From positions 1 through 10,603 of the forward strand of contig JANDJZ010001194.1 in assembly GCA_027943245.1 (NCBI GenBank): a stretch of DNA of 10,603 nt, read 5' to 3'. The notes beneath the pieces are model-generated. The model was not told the origin of the DNA and made no database searches. It saw only the letters and a program-made list of their open reading frames with translations. How positions within the stretch are numbered: the stretch's first letter is position 1; the number at the start of each line of letters is the position of its first letter. The DNA comes from Acanthamoeba sp. SK_2022b. Taxonomy: Eukaryota; Discosea; Longamoebia; Acanthamoebidae. The position numbers and the translations under genes were made by a program. Positions 1-6,672 of the stretch are shown piece after piece.

Positions 1-44
1 CCAAGAAAAATCTAGGTACAGAGCATCCAAAGATGACGGTCATG

Positions 45-335
45 GTGGTGGTCAGGTGGTCAGGTGGTGGTGGTCAGGTGGTCAGGTGGTGGTGGTCAGG
101 TGGTCAGGTGGTGGTGGTCAGGTGGTCAGGTGGTCCAGTGGTGCAGAAGAGTTGTGGTGTTGTTGTGGTGGTAATGTGGTGGCGTTGTGGTGTTGATATG
201 GTTGTGGTGGGTGGTGATGTTGATTGGTGCTTTGTTGCAGGTGTTGTGATGTTGTTGTGCTGTTTATGATGTTTTGGTGTTGTGGTGATTTTGTGGTGAT
301 GGTGTTGTATAATGATGGTGTTGAGGTGTGAATTT
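45..335 (+). repeat. G/T-rich low-complexity array with 22-bp minisatellite core
   Basis: The + strand is almost entirely G and T with scattered A, built on TGGTGG and TGTTGTGG words. At 61-126 there are three perfect tandem copies of a 22-bp unit made of a 14-bp piece (CAGGTGGTGGTGGT) and an 8-bp piece (CAGGTGGT), with partial units on both sides. Beyond about 150 the array is degenerate. The open frames across it are compositional only. The same CAGGTGG word returns near 6310 and 7400, so the arrays share a source motif. Confidence 0.9.
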
Positions 336-356
336 ACAGTACAATGTTATGTGAGC

Positions 357-660
357 AACACCTTGCCTCTTCAACACAATACCATCACAAAAACACCACC
401 ACCATCACTCACAACATAACTGCAACCCCACCACACTGTCACACCAACACCACACCAACACCACATTACACCAGACAACGTCACACCACAACCCCACACC
501 ATCACCCCCACAAACACCACAATACCAATGCACCACAATGATACCACCCAAAACCATAACACCAACAACACCAACCAAAAACCCACTGCAACACCACATC
601 CCAACACCACACCGCCACAACACCAGCACAACGTACACCATCACCACAACACCACTAGAT
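357..660 (+). repeat. C/A-rich low-complexity array (opposite polarity)
   Basis: This stretch is made of CAC, CAA and ACCACA words, the complement of the preceding G/T array. A short mixed stretch at about 335-356 separates the two. No perfect higher-order unit was found. Open frames on either strand (His/Thr/Pro-rich on +, Val/Gly/Trp-rich on -) come from stop-poor composition and are not treated as genes. Confidence 0.88.
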
Positions 661-667
661 CACCACC

Positions 668-1165
668 AAGTGGTGTGGTGATGGTGTTGTGATGGTGTGA
701 TGTTGTTGTGATGTTGTGATGGTGTGGTGATGTTGTTGTGGTGGTGTGGGGATGTTGTGGTGGTGTGGTGATGGTGTGGTGATGGTGTGATGATCGTGTT
801 GTGATGGTGTGGTGATGGTGTGGTGATGGTGTTGTGATGGTGTGGTGATGGTGTGGTGATGTTGTGGTGGTGATGTTGTGGTGATGGTGTGGTGGTGATG
901 GTGTGGTGATGGTGTGGTGGTGATGGTGTGGTGTTGTGGTGTTCTTGAGGGTTGTGGTGATTGCGAGGTGTTGTTGTGGTGATGTTGGTGTGATGTTGTG
1001 TGGTGGGTATGTGGTGGTGGTGTAGTGATGGGTGGTGTTGTTGTAATGGTGATGTGGTGGCGTTGTGGTAGTGATGGTGTGATGGTGCGGTGATTTCTGA
1101 TGTAGGTGTGGTTACGCAGTTAAGTGTGGTGTGGTGGTGTAGTGGTGTGTGGTGGTGTTCAACTG
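668..1165 (+). repeat. G/T-rich low-complexity array (TGGTGTGGTGATGG type)
   Basis: Polarity flips back to G/T-rich at about 670, where ATCACCAC (659-666) faces GTGGTGAT (675-682) as an inverted repeat. The array is an irregular tandem of TGGTG and TGATGGTG words. It fades near 1165 into unique DNA. Confidence 0.88.
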
Positions 1166-1520
1166 TGGCTTGGACTTCCCCATACCAAGCAGGATTACTG
1201 CCTCATCATCTGCTTCCACTACCATGTCTTGGTGAGTAGATTTGGAATCCTTAGCCTTTGGTTTACAACCACTAATGATAGCCCCGACTCCTTTTCTCCT
1301 TTCACAAACCACGTTTCATCTTTTGTAAGCCGATCTTTATCATGGCCCATAACCTGTTGCGATCTGTACAAGAGAGCGAGAGAGAAGAAGTGATTTATTT
1401 TCTCTGTTGTTTCCGATTATGTATATTCCTTGTCATGCTGACGTGCACCACTCGTAATCGTTGTTACGGCCATATATCTGACCACATTCTGATGACCATG
1501 GTTGGCGCCAAACCAAACTA
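1166..1520. other. Unique DNA without a convincing gene
   Basis: Mixed-composition DNA between the G/T array and the duplicated LRR segment. One minus-strand frame (about 1170-1312) is open and Lys/Asp/Glu-rich. Another minus frame around 1280-1370 reads GHDKDRLTKDETWFVKG, which faintly recalls the second half of a retroelement zinc knuckle, but the expected cysteines are absent. The + strand has an imperfect run of GAGAGCGAGAGAGAAG near 1373. No splice-consistent model was found. Confidence 0.5.
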
Positions 1521-1521
1521 G

Positions 1522-2151
1522 CTGGTGGCACACTTGCCGGAAACGCTGGAGAGCCTGTCGGTGAGCCACACCTCCATCACCAATCGTGGTAAGCACCGAA
1601 CAGGGATGACAGGAGGTGGCGGATCGTGTGGTGAGGCAAAGCCACGTCGGTCATTATTATATTAGCCACACGGCATGCCGAATGGGGGGGCTGGTTGCGG
1701 TGGTGGCAGGACTGGCGCGGCTGCCGCTGAGCCTCATGAAGCTCGACATTAGCGCCACGGAGGTGACTGGCGGCGGATTGCGATGGTTGAGTCGACTGAC
1801 GTGTCTGCGCGAGTCGCAACTCAGTACGTGCCAGGTTGCACGGCAACATACACCACGAAGCACAAACACAAACATAAACACAAACACAAACATAACACAT
1901 ACCACACAACATCGCCTCTTTTGTTGGCTCGTTCGCCTGGACCGCTCGCTCACCTTCCTCACACAACAACCAATCAACCAACTAACGGCTATTTTGAACG
2001 TGCCCGCACGCCAGTCGCAACAGGCGTGGGAGCCGTGGGAAAGCTGTCCGAACGCCACGGTGAGGTCGAGCGAGCGGAGATGCGGTTTGGGCAGCGGTCG
2101 GCACCAGTCCGCGATGTCTATAGGTTTCGTGAACGTGCCGCGCGTGTCTAA
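1522..2151 (+). pseudogene. Partial, decayed copy of the F-box/LRR gene
   Basis: This is a tandem paralogue of the gene at 2432-4713. Its first recognisable exon (1522-1588) matches that gene's exon 3, including LPETLESLSVSHTSITNR, with the same 67-nt length and phase. The next intron (1589-1709, donor GTAAGC) and exon (from 1710, LARLPLSLMKLDISATEV) match intron 3 and exon 4; over about 134 nt of exon I count about seven differences. At 1811-1823 the copy jumps from the exon-4 word CTGCGCGAG into the end of exon 5 (GAGTCxCAACTC), then into intron 8 and exon 9 (from 2015). The F-box, exons 1-2, most of exon 5 and exons 6-8 are missing. A frame stays open to TAA at 2149-2151 if spliced, but the LRR pattern is lost after 2015. 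Homology continues untranslated to about 2205. A short expressed protein cannot be excluded. Confidence 0.8.
1858..1905 (+). repeat. CACAAA-type short tandem repeat in an intron relic
   Basis: Irregular hexamer-like repeat (CACAAA, CATAAA) in the segment equivalent to intron 8 of the neighbouring gene. In that gene the same place holds a pure CA dinucleotide run. Flanking TTTTGTTGGCT is shared, which supports positional equivalence. Confidence 0.75.
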
Positions 2152-2215
2152 TTGTTGGGACAACGGCGATGACGCCCTTGTGTGGTTGGTGGGCGTCGAT
2201 AGGTCATGCTAGTGA

Positions 2216-2431
2216 CCTGGCGGCTGGGCACCGAGTTGACACTCTTCCTTGCCACTGGGAGTGTGTGTGTCCCATAAGTTCAGGTTGACCATCTGTTTTC
2301 CGGGAGCAACCATGAACAAGGAACGTAATAATTTTCTCTGATGTATTTTATTGAGAACGCCGGAGGATAAACAAGAGGCCAAACACAGGAGACGCTTTGT
2401 TTCTTTTTGGTCGGACGGCGAGGAGTGGCAC
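2216..2431 (+). promoter_or_regulatory. Upstream region of the F-box/LRR gene
   Basis: About 215 bp between the end of the duplicated segment and the proposed ATG. It includes an AT-rich stretch with TATTTTATTG at about 2343, roughly 90 bp before the ATG, which could serve as a TATA-like element. No core promoter motif can be assigned with confidence. The reading frame of the first exon is open back to 2351 but has no ATG there, so an upstream spliced exon is possible. Confidence 0.35.
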
Positions 2432-4073
2432 ATGGTGATGACGGAGGTGGCGGGAGGAGGCCTGGACGTGGCGCAGTGGCTGCCCGCCGAGCTGTGGGCA
2501 ATGGTGTGCGGCTATCTGGGCACGGGCGACCTCACTCGCCTCAGCGCCACGTGCTGGTACCTGCGCTCCCACGCCCTTGCCAAAGTGTGCCACCACACCT
2601 CCACCCCTCTCGGTATCTTCCCCTCCTACCTTGTCTCCCTTTCCCTCCTTTCGAGTTTACGCCATTACTCGCGCAATTTGGTGGGGGGGGGTGCAGGGCT
2701 GGTCACACGGCATGGGAGCATGAGGCAGGTGCTCAAATTCACATCGACGTGGCTCTCGCTCGTGTCGCTCGATCTCTCCGCCTGGGACGCCTTCACCGAC
2801 TCGGTACCTCTCAGCGCCGTTGTCGCGTGCTGGTGCCCTTTTCTCATCCAGCTTCCACACACACCATACCAGCTGATGGTCCACTTGCCGGAAACGCTGG
2901 AGTGCCTGTCGGTGAGCCATACCTCCATCACCAATCGCGGTACGTGCGATAGTGTTCTCGAGCCTTTAAGAATGGGCGGAGCGTGTGGTGGCGCGAAGAC
3001 AGGTCGGTCATGATTGGTCACACGTCGCGCCGTATTGGGGGGCTGGTTGCGGTGGTGGCAGGACTGGCGCGGCTGCAGCTGAGCCTCACGACGCTCGACA
3101 TTAGCGCCACGAAGGTGACTGGAGGCGGACTGCGGTGGTTGAGTCGACTGACGTGTCTGCGCGAGCTCAAGATGTCGTCTATCAGTGGTCTGTCGGCCTC
3201 GCACCTCCGGGTGAGCCCTCCCTCATCTCCTCTTCCACAAAGACAACAACCAACAGTCATCAGTGATATGGGTGAAGAACTGAATGCGCACTGTCCTTGT
3301 TGGTTGTTGGTTGTTGGTTGTTGTTAGTGGCTCCCATCAAGTGTGGAAGTTCTGGACCTCTCCAACTGCTCCGGGCCATTGACTGAGTCCCAACTCGGTA
3401 TGCTCGTGCATTCTCCCCATTGCGAGTACTGATGACCGTGCGCGGTATGGTCTCACCGCGTTGGACTGCGACATCTATCTCGATCTCGGCGGACGCGTAA
3501 CAGGCCCGGCGAGCGATGGGAGCCTGCAGAGAATTCTCTGGCCGCCAGCGCTGCGTGAGCTCAGTCTCACCGGCGCGCTCCTGAGCAGTGGCCACTTCTA
3601 CGGTGCAGCTGTCCCTCTTCTCTCTGTCTTGCGCTCTCCTCTGCTAGCGATACAGCATTCCTGGGATTCACTAAACGATTCGGCGTGCGGGTGCAGGCAT
3701 GCCAGCGACGCTGGAAAAGCTCGATATCTCCAACTGCACGTTGATGCGGTGTTGTGTGGACATGGACGTGTGCCTCCCACGACTGCACACGCTCTGCGCG
3801 GCAGACGTCGAACTGCGCTGGGTCTCGCCGCAAGGCCTTTGGTGAGTCGTTTACGCTGTTGATCCCAGCGCCTGCGCTTCTAGCCTGACATGACTTACAC
3901 GACACGCGCACGGCGTATACACCCTTGCGACTCGGCAGGAGCCTTCCATCGAATCTCACATCGTTGTCAGTCGCGCGCACCTTTTACCTCGGTGATCCAA
4001 ACGACTGGCGACTGTCGTTCCTGCCCACGTCAATCACCTCGCTCGACCTCTCTCAGACTCGCCTGGCTCACGT

Positions 4074-4129
<56 letters not shown>

Positions 4130-4713
4130 CAGACCAACTTTTGTTGGCTTGTTGACTATTCCCACCTACAGTAAGCACTCACCCACAAACTTGCTGGGCG
4201 CGCCCGCACACCAGTCGCAACAAGGGTGGGACTTACCGCGGTGCAACTCGTGGTTTGATTCGCTGCCCAAACGGCTGCCTCATCTTCGCTGGCTCAACCT
4301 CAACCTCGCGTTCGGCGGCAGCACCGATCCGGGATGTCTCCAGGTTTAGTGTGGCTGTGCAGTGTGCGTGAGCCTGCTGGTCAGGGACAGCGGATGACAT
4401 TCTCTCCGATGGCGGGCGACGATAGGTCATGCGAGAAAACGGCGTGTCCGTGGTCTGGAGGTGTATGACAGGCAGGTTGAGTCCCCCACGTCCGGTCGAG
4501 CAAGGCCCGGTGGTGCCTCGAGAGGAGGACGGCCAATGGCGCGCCTTCATCAGGATGTGCGCGGAAGAGAGGGCGCGAATTAGGTGGCGCGAGCCGGTCG
4601 AGGATGACGATGATGACGATCACGACGACCAAGCCGAGACCGAGGAAGGGGAGGAAGGTGACGAAGACGAAGACGACGATGCGCAAGGAAGCCTGCTCTT
4701 CATGGGCTTGTGA
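2432..4713 (+). CDS. F-box and leucine-rich-repeat protein, multi-exon
   Basis: Probable F-box/LRR adaptor that would recruit substrates to an SCF-type ubiquitin ligase (role known for the family, inferred here). Exons fitting GT-AG rules with matching phases: 2432-2612, 2697-2803, 2873-2939, 3062-3210, 3328-3397, 3504-3602, 3697-3841, 3939-4071, 4215-4343, then probably 4426-4713. The model gives about 455 residues. Residues 16-56 are the F-box (QWLPAELWAMVCGYL, then DLTRLSATCWYL). From about residue 70 to 355 come roughly ten LRRs with an LPxxLxxLxLS pattern, for example LPSSVEVLDLSNC, MPATLEKLDISNC, LPSNLTSLSVA and LPTSITSLDLS. The last exon adds an Asp/Glu-rich tail. If the last intron (donor GTTTAG) is not used, translation stops at TAG 4347-4349 after 361 residues. 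The start is the first in-frame ATG before the F-box; ATG 2438 is an alternative. Donors at 2804 (GTACCT) and 3603 (GTGCAG) are the weakest. Confidence 0.78.
4076..4128 (+). repeat. (CA)n microsatellite in intron 8
   Basis: Perfect AC/CA run of 53 nt starting four bases after the exon 8 donor. It lies wholly inside the proposed 143-nt intron (4072-4214), so length changes would not alter the protein, though they could affect splicing. Confidence 0.95.
4426..4713 (+). CDS. Probable terminal exon: acidic tail
   Basis: The open frame reads WRAFIRMCAEERARIRW and then a run of Asp and Glu (about 4600-4685), ending SLLFMGL and TGA. The upstream AG at 4424-4425 is phase-compatible with the LRR exon ending at 4343, giving an 82-nt intron like the gene's other introns. 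Acidic tails are common on nuclear and chaperone-like proteins, but no specific function follows. It could instead be an independent small ORF starting at ATG 4429. Confidence 0.55.
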   Translation, partial: VMRENGVSVVWRCMTGRLSPPRPVEQGPVVPREEDGQWRAFIRMCAEERARIRWREPVEDDDDDDHDDQAETEEGEEGDEDEDDDAQGSLLFMGL

Positions 4714-4766
4714 TGAAAGGATTTGATTGGTCGGCGTGTCAGCTAAATCAACAATTCCATTCACAG

Positions 4767-4989
4767 CAATGGCGGATCGTGGGAGAGGAAGGGACTGGAG
4801 ATGAAGGGCGGCGGGTACTACAGTGCCCACACCAAGGGCTCAGGGGCGGCGATCCTGAACGCGTTGCCGCTCCTCCTGGCGGCGCTGCAGGGCGCGCTCA
4901 CCACTCTCAACGGTGGCTCCTCCCGCCTTCCAACCGACCTGCCTCTTTTCGCCATCGCCGACTACGGCGCGGCTGATGGTGGCACCTCT
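4767..4989 (+). pseudogene. SABATH-type methyltransferase, N-terminal fragment
   Basis: The frame reads MKGGGYYSAHTKGS at 4801, then a hydrophobic helix, then LFAIADYGAADGGTS ending at 4989. These correspond to the N-terminal substrate/SAM region and the glycine-rich SAM motif of the SAM-dependent carboxyl methyltransferase (SABATH) family, which methylates small carboxylic acids or ring nitrogens. The frame is open upstream to a TAA at 4744, and CACAG at 4762-4766 could be a 3' splice site; ATG 4801 is the only in-frame start. Only about 63-74 residues of a family usually near 350-380 are present. Homology stops sharply at about 4989, where a kinase fragment begins on the other strand. It is a fragment in this assembly, whether a real truncation or a misjoin. 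Confidence 0.65.
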
Positions 4990-4990
4990 C

Positions 4991-5215
4991 GAGGTGAGGA
5001 AGTTGTCCTCCTGGAAGCGCATACCCTCGCCCACCACCGCCTGCACCTCGTCGTCGCCGTCGCTGCTGGCGGAGCCCGCGGATCTACCCACGCTGCGCGG
5101 GGTTTTGGCCTCGTCGCCGCTCTGGCCCGGCGACGGGCTTAGCTCCGAGTCCTTGCCGCCGGCCCGCGTGATGCCCCCGAAGAAGCGGCCCTCTAGCCCT
5201 CTCGGCTTCAATACC
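4991..5215 (-). pseudogene. Kinase-linker fragment, inverted
   Basis: On the minus strand the frame reads FFGGITRAGGKDSELSPSP, a Ser/Gly/Asp-rich linker, then EVQAVVGEGMRFQEDNFLTS, ending at about 4991. I recognise this as the segment just before the kinase domain in multidomain tyrosine-kinase-like signalling kinases of Acanthamoeba (from memory, not a search). It runs opposite to the kinase start at 5236, so the two cannot belong to one transcript as arranged. Past 4991 on the minus strand the frame is antisense to the methyltransferase piece. Confidence 0.6.
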
Positions 5216-5235
5216 AACCTTTGCTGATGGATCAT

Positions 5236-5347
5236 GGGTCATACGGCGTGGTCTACCGGGGCAAGTGGAAGGGTCGAAGTGGCGGTGAAGCGATTCATCA
5301 AGCAGAAGCTCGACGAGCGACGCATGCTCGAGTTCAGGGCCGAGATG
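5236..5347 (+). pseudogene. Protein kinase N-lobe fragment with frameshift
   Basis: GSYGVVYRGKWKG is the glycine-rich ATP-binding loop, and VEVAVKRFIKQKLDERRM carries the VAVK lysine and the start of helix C. The two parts are in different + frames, with a small indel near 5277. The match ends at FRAEM (5347). The rest of the kinase domain, including HRD, DFG and APE motifs, is absent from the window. About 20 residues expected between linker and glycine loop are also missing. Non-functional as it stands. Confidence 0.75.
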
Positions 5348-5574
5348 TGTTGGACGGGCCCAGCATCCAGAGAGCCAGAGGTAGTGACAGGTCGCCACGA
5401 CATGATCCCTCAGGACGTTCTGGGAGCCAGACTCCCAGAGTCGACAAGAGTCAACGACCTCCATCCAATCCACTCGCGCCTGTTCCTTTTAAGAACAGGC
5501 AATCCTTCTTTATTCTTTGTTCATTCTCACAAGCGTTGCTAAATAAACCGTACTCTCACTCATAGCCGTCCACA
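5348..5574 (+). mobile_element. LTR-like element (227 bp), possible solo LTR
   Basis: It begins TGTTGGACGG exactly where kinase homology ends and finishes CCGTCCACA. The ends are inverted repeats of each other apart from one extra T, and they carry the TG...CA termini usual for LTRs. Inside are a perfect 8-bp hairpin (GCCTGTTC at 5478-5485, GAACAGGC at 5493-5500) and AATAAA at 5542-5547, about 27 bp before the right end, as expected for a U3-R-U5 layout. No 5-bp target duplication matching the left flank is seen on the right, and no clear tRNA primer site follows. A second LTR was not found in the window. Confidence 0.5.
5542..5547 (+). terminator. Polyadenylation signal candidate AATAAA
   Basis: Exact AATAAA on the + strand within the LTR-like block and downstream of the kinase fragment. 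It would fit an LTR poly(A) signal. No T/G-rich downstream element stands out. Confidence 0.4.
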
Positions 5575-5628
5575 ACCTACCTTACCTGACGGTAATGGGA
5601 TTACGTCGTCGTCGACGACACTTCTGTA

Positions 5629-5688
5629 TGTTTAATCTTTTATTATTCGATTCTCCATGTGGAGTAATAAATAATAAAGGATTAAACA
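5629..5688 (+). other. Long AT-rich hairpin (inverted repeat)
   Basis: The arm at 5630-5647 (GTTTAATCTTTTATTATT) pairs with 5670-5687 with a single mismatch that becomes a U-G wobble in + strand RNA; 5629/5688 add one pair. An inner stem CTCCA (5653-5657) / TGGAG (5660-5664) closes over a 2-nt turn, separated by a 5+5-nt internal loop. The AT-rich composition contrasts with the GC-rich gene pieces upstream. Confidence 0.8.
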
Positions 5689-5759
5689 AGGTCCCGTATG
5701 GTAGTCTTTTCTCCTCTCATTCTGAGTTAGTGGCAGTGTGCGTCTGTCTGTGCCTAACA

Positions 5760-5918
5760 ATGAGCCAGGGTGAGGATCCTGGCAATGCCTTGCACACAGA
5801 GATGGACGCGTTTCACAAGCACGTCCTTCAGCTCTTTGACAACCTTCACACCAGTCTCATGCAACCTCCTATGCCATCTTCCTCGCCTCCAGTGTGGTGG
5901 TGTTGTGGTGGTGGGTAG
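5760..5918 (+). CDS. Short unassigned ORF
   Basis: From ATG 5760 the frame reads MSQGEDPGNALHTEMDAFHK, then a mixed hydrophilic stretch through LFDNLHTSLMQPPMPSSSPP, before running into G/T repeat (VWWCCGGG) and stopping at 5918. The non-repeat part looks protein-like and could be a first exon or a retroelement gag start, since it lies about 185 bp after the LTR-like block. No domain is recognised. CTCCAG at 5886-5891 precedes the repeat. Confidence 0.3.
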   Translation: MSQGEDPGNALHTEMDAFHKHVLQLFDNLHTSLMQPPMPSSSPPVWWCCGGG

Positions 5919-5985
5919 TGTGGCGGTGGTGTGCTTGTTGTGATGTGGTTGATTGGGTGCTGTTGTGGTGGAGTTGTGGTGGCCA
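5891..5985 (+). repeat. Short G/T-rich array
   Basis: TGTGGTGG-type low-complexity DNA matching the arrays near the window start and at 6264. It separates the short ORF from the unique patch that follows. Confidence 0.75.
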
Positions 5986-6260
5986 GGAGCTCAAGTTCAA
6001 TGATCCTTTGGGACATTGTTTTTGCCAACCCAAGGACACAAGGAGAAAGCCAACAACGTTAGAGACAATTATATGCAAATTAGGATGCAGAAATTATCCT
6101 ATTATGCCTGGACCCACAGTTCATGCTGATATGTTACTGAGTAACACATGGGGTGAAGTGTGCAGTAACCCGCTGTTTGTTGAGCACTAGGACCATCTTC
6201 CTGGATCTTGTAGGTGTGAACATCTTGTAGGTGTGTGTGACCCACAGTTCATGCTGATAT
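5986..6260 (+). other. Unique patch with 25-bp direct repeat
   Basis: Mixed, fairly AT-rich DNA. A + frame is open from the upstream repeat to TAG at about 6190 (FNDPLGHCFCQPKDTRRK and onward) but shows no recognised domain. A 25-bp sequence beginning GACCCACAGTTCATGCTG occurs at 6111-6135 and again, identically, at 6239-6263. Between them ATCTTGTAGGTGTG is present twice in tandem (about 6205-6236). No gene is assigned. Confidence 0.6.
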
Positions 6261-6263
6261 GTT

Positions 6264-6495
6264 CATTGTGATTATGTGTTGTGGTGTTGTGGTGGTGGTC
6301 AAATGGTGGTCAGGTGGTGGTGGTCAGGTGGTGGTGGTGGTGGTGGCCATGTGGTGGTGGTGTGGTGGTGTGGTGGTGTGGTGGTGCTCTTGTTGTGTGG
6401 TGTTGTGGTGGTGTTGTGATGATGTTGTGGTGGTGGGGTTGATTGTGGTGTTGTAATGGTGATGTCATGGTGGTGTTGGTTGTGGTGTTATTGTG
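6264..6495 (+). repeat. G/T-rich array
   Basis: TGGTGG/TGTGGTGT low-complexity DNA, including CAGGTGGTGGTGGT near 6315 that matches the 14-bp piece of the minisatellite at 61-126. It ends at an inverted-repeat junction where the polarity switches. Confidence 0.88.
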
Positions 6496-6542
6496 ACACA
6501 ACACCACAACACAATAACACCACATCACTACAACACCACACA
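6496..6542 (+). repeat. C/A-rich array after polarity switch
   Basis: ACACCACAACAC-type DNA directly follows the G/T array. The word at 6482-6495 (GTGGTGTTATTGTG) has its exact reverse complement at 6510-6523, so the junction can fold into a 14-bp stem with a 14-nt loop. Confidence 0.85.
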
Positions 6543-6672
6543 ATGCAACTCCCCTTGTCACCCTTATATAACCCCTATGTAATCCCTTGTACCCTATTTA
6601 ATCCTCTGTGTAATTCCTATGTCATAGCTATTAACTCTGATAACCCTATGAAACCCCATTGTAATCCCTATA
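6543..6672 (+). repeat. Degenerate pyrimidine-rich minisatellite
   Basis: Loosely repeated words such as AACCCCTATGTAATCCC, GTACCCTATTTAATCC, TGTAATTCCTATGTCA and TTGTAATCCCTATATC occur at about 16-22 bp spacing. It differs from the CA/GT arrays on both sides. The ACCCTAT and TAATCCC words resemble telomere-like repeats only superficially; no exact tandem telomere unit is present. Confidence 0.55.

Noticed and set aside
61..126. CRISPR-like repeat-spacer array
   Set aside because: Units are contiguous without unique spacers and the context is eukaryotic.
45..335. G-quadruplex or telomere array
   Set aside because: G runs are only two bases long, so stable four-stranded structure is doubtful, and no exact telomere unit is present.
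1280..1370. Retroelement zinc knuckle relic on the minus strand (GHDKDRLTKDE)
   Set aside because: The cysteines of the CCHC pattern are absent and no neighbouring gag or protease motif supports it.
1657..3204. Minus-strand open frames opposite the LRR exons (1657-2163, 1577-1981, 2665-3204)
   Set aside because: They repeat in both duplicate copies only because they are antisense to the conserved LRR exons; the + strand model explains the region with phase-matched splicing.
4381..4830. Hydrophobic Val/Ile-rich minus-strand frame
   Set aside because: It is the antisense of the GAC/GAT/GAA acidic tail, which necessarily reads as Val/Ile/Phe/Leu.
4988..4993. CTCGAG at the methyltransferase/kinase junction as proof of a cloning chimera
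   Set aside because: A restriction site at a breakpoint is suggestive, but the same hexamer occurs elsewhere in the window (for example about 4518 and 5328), so it is not proof.
5348..5570. Continuation of the kinase reading frame past 5347
   Set aside because: The sequence no longer resembles kinase beta-4/beta-5 in any frame, and the LTR-like ends explain the break better.
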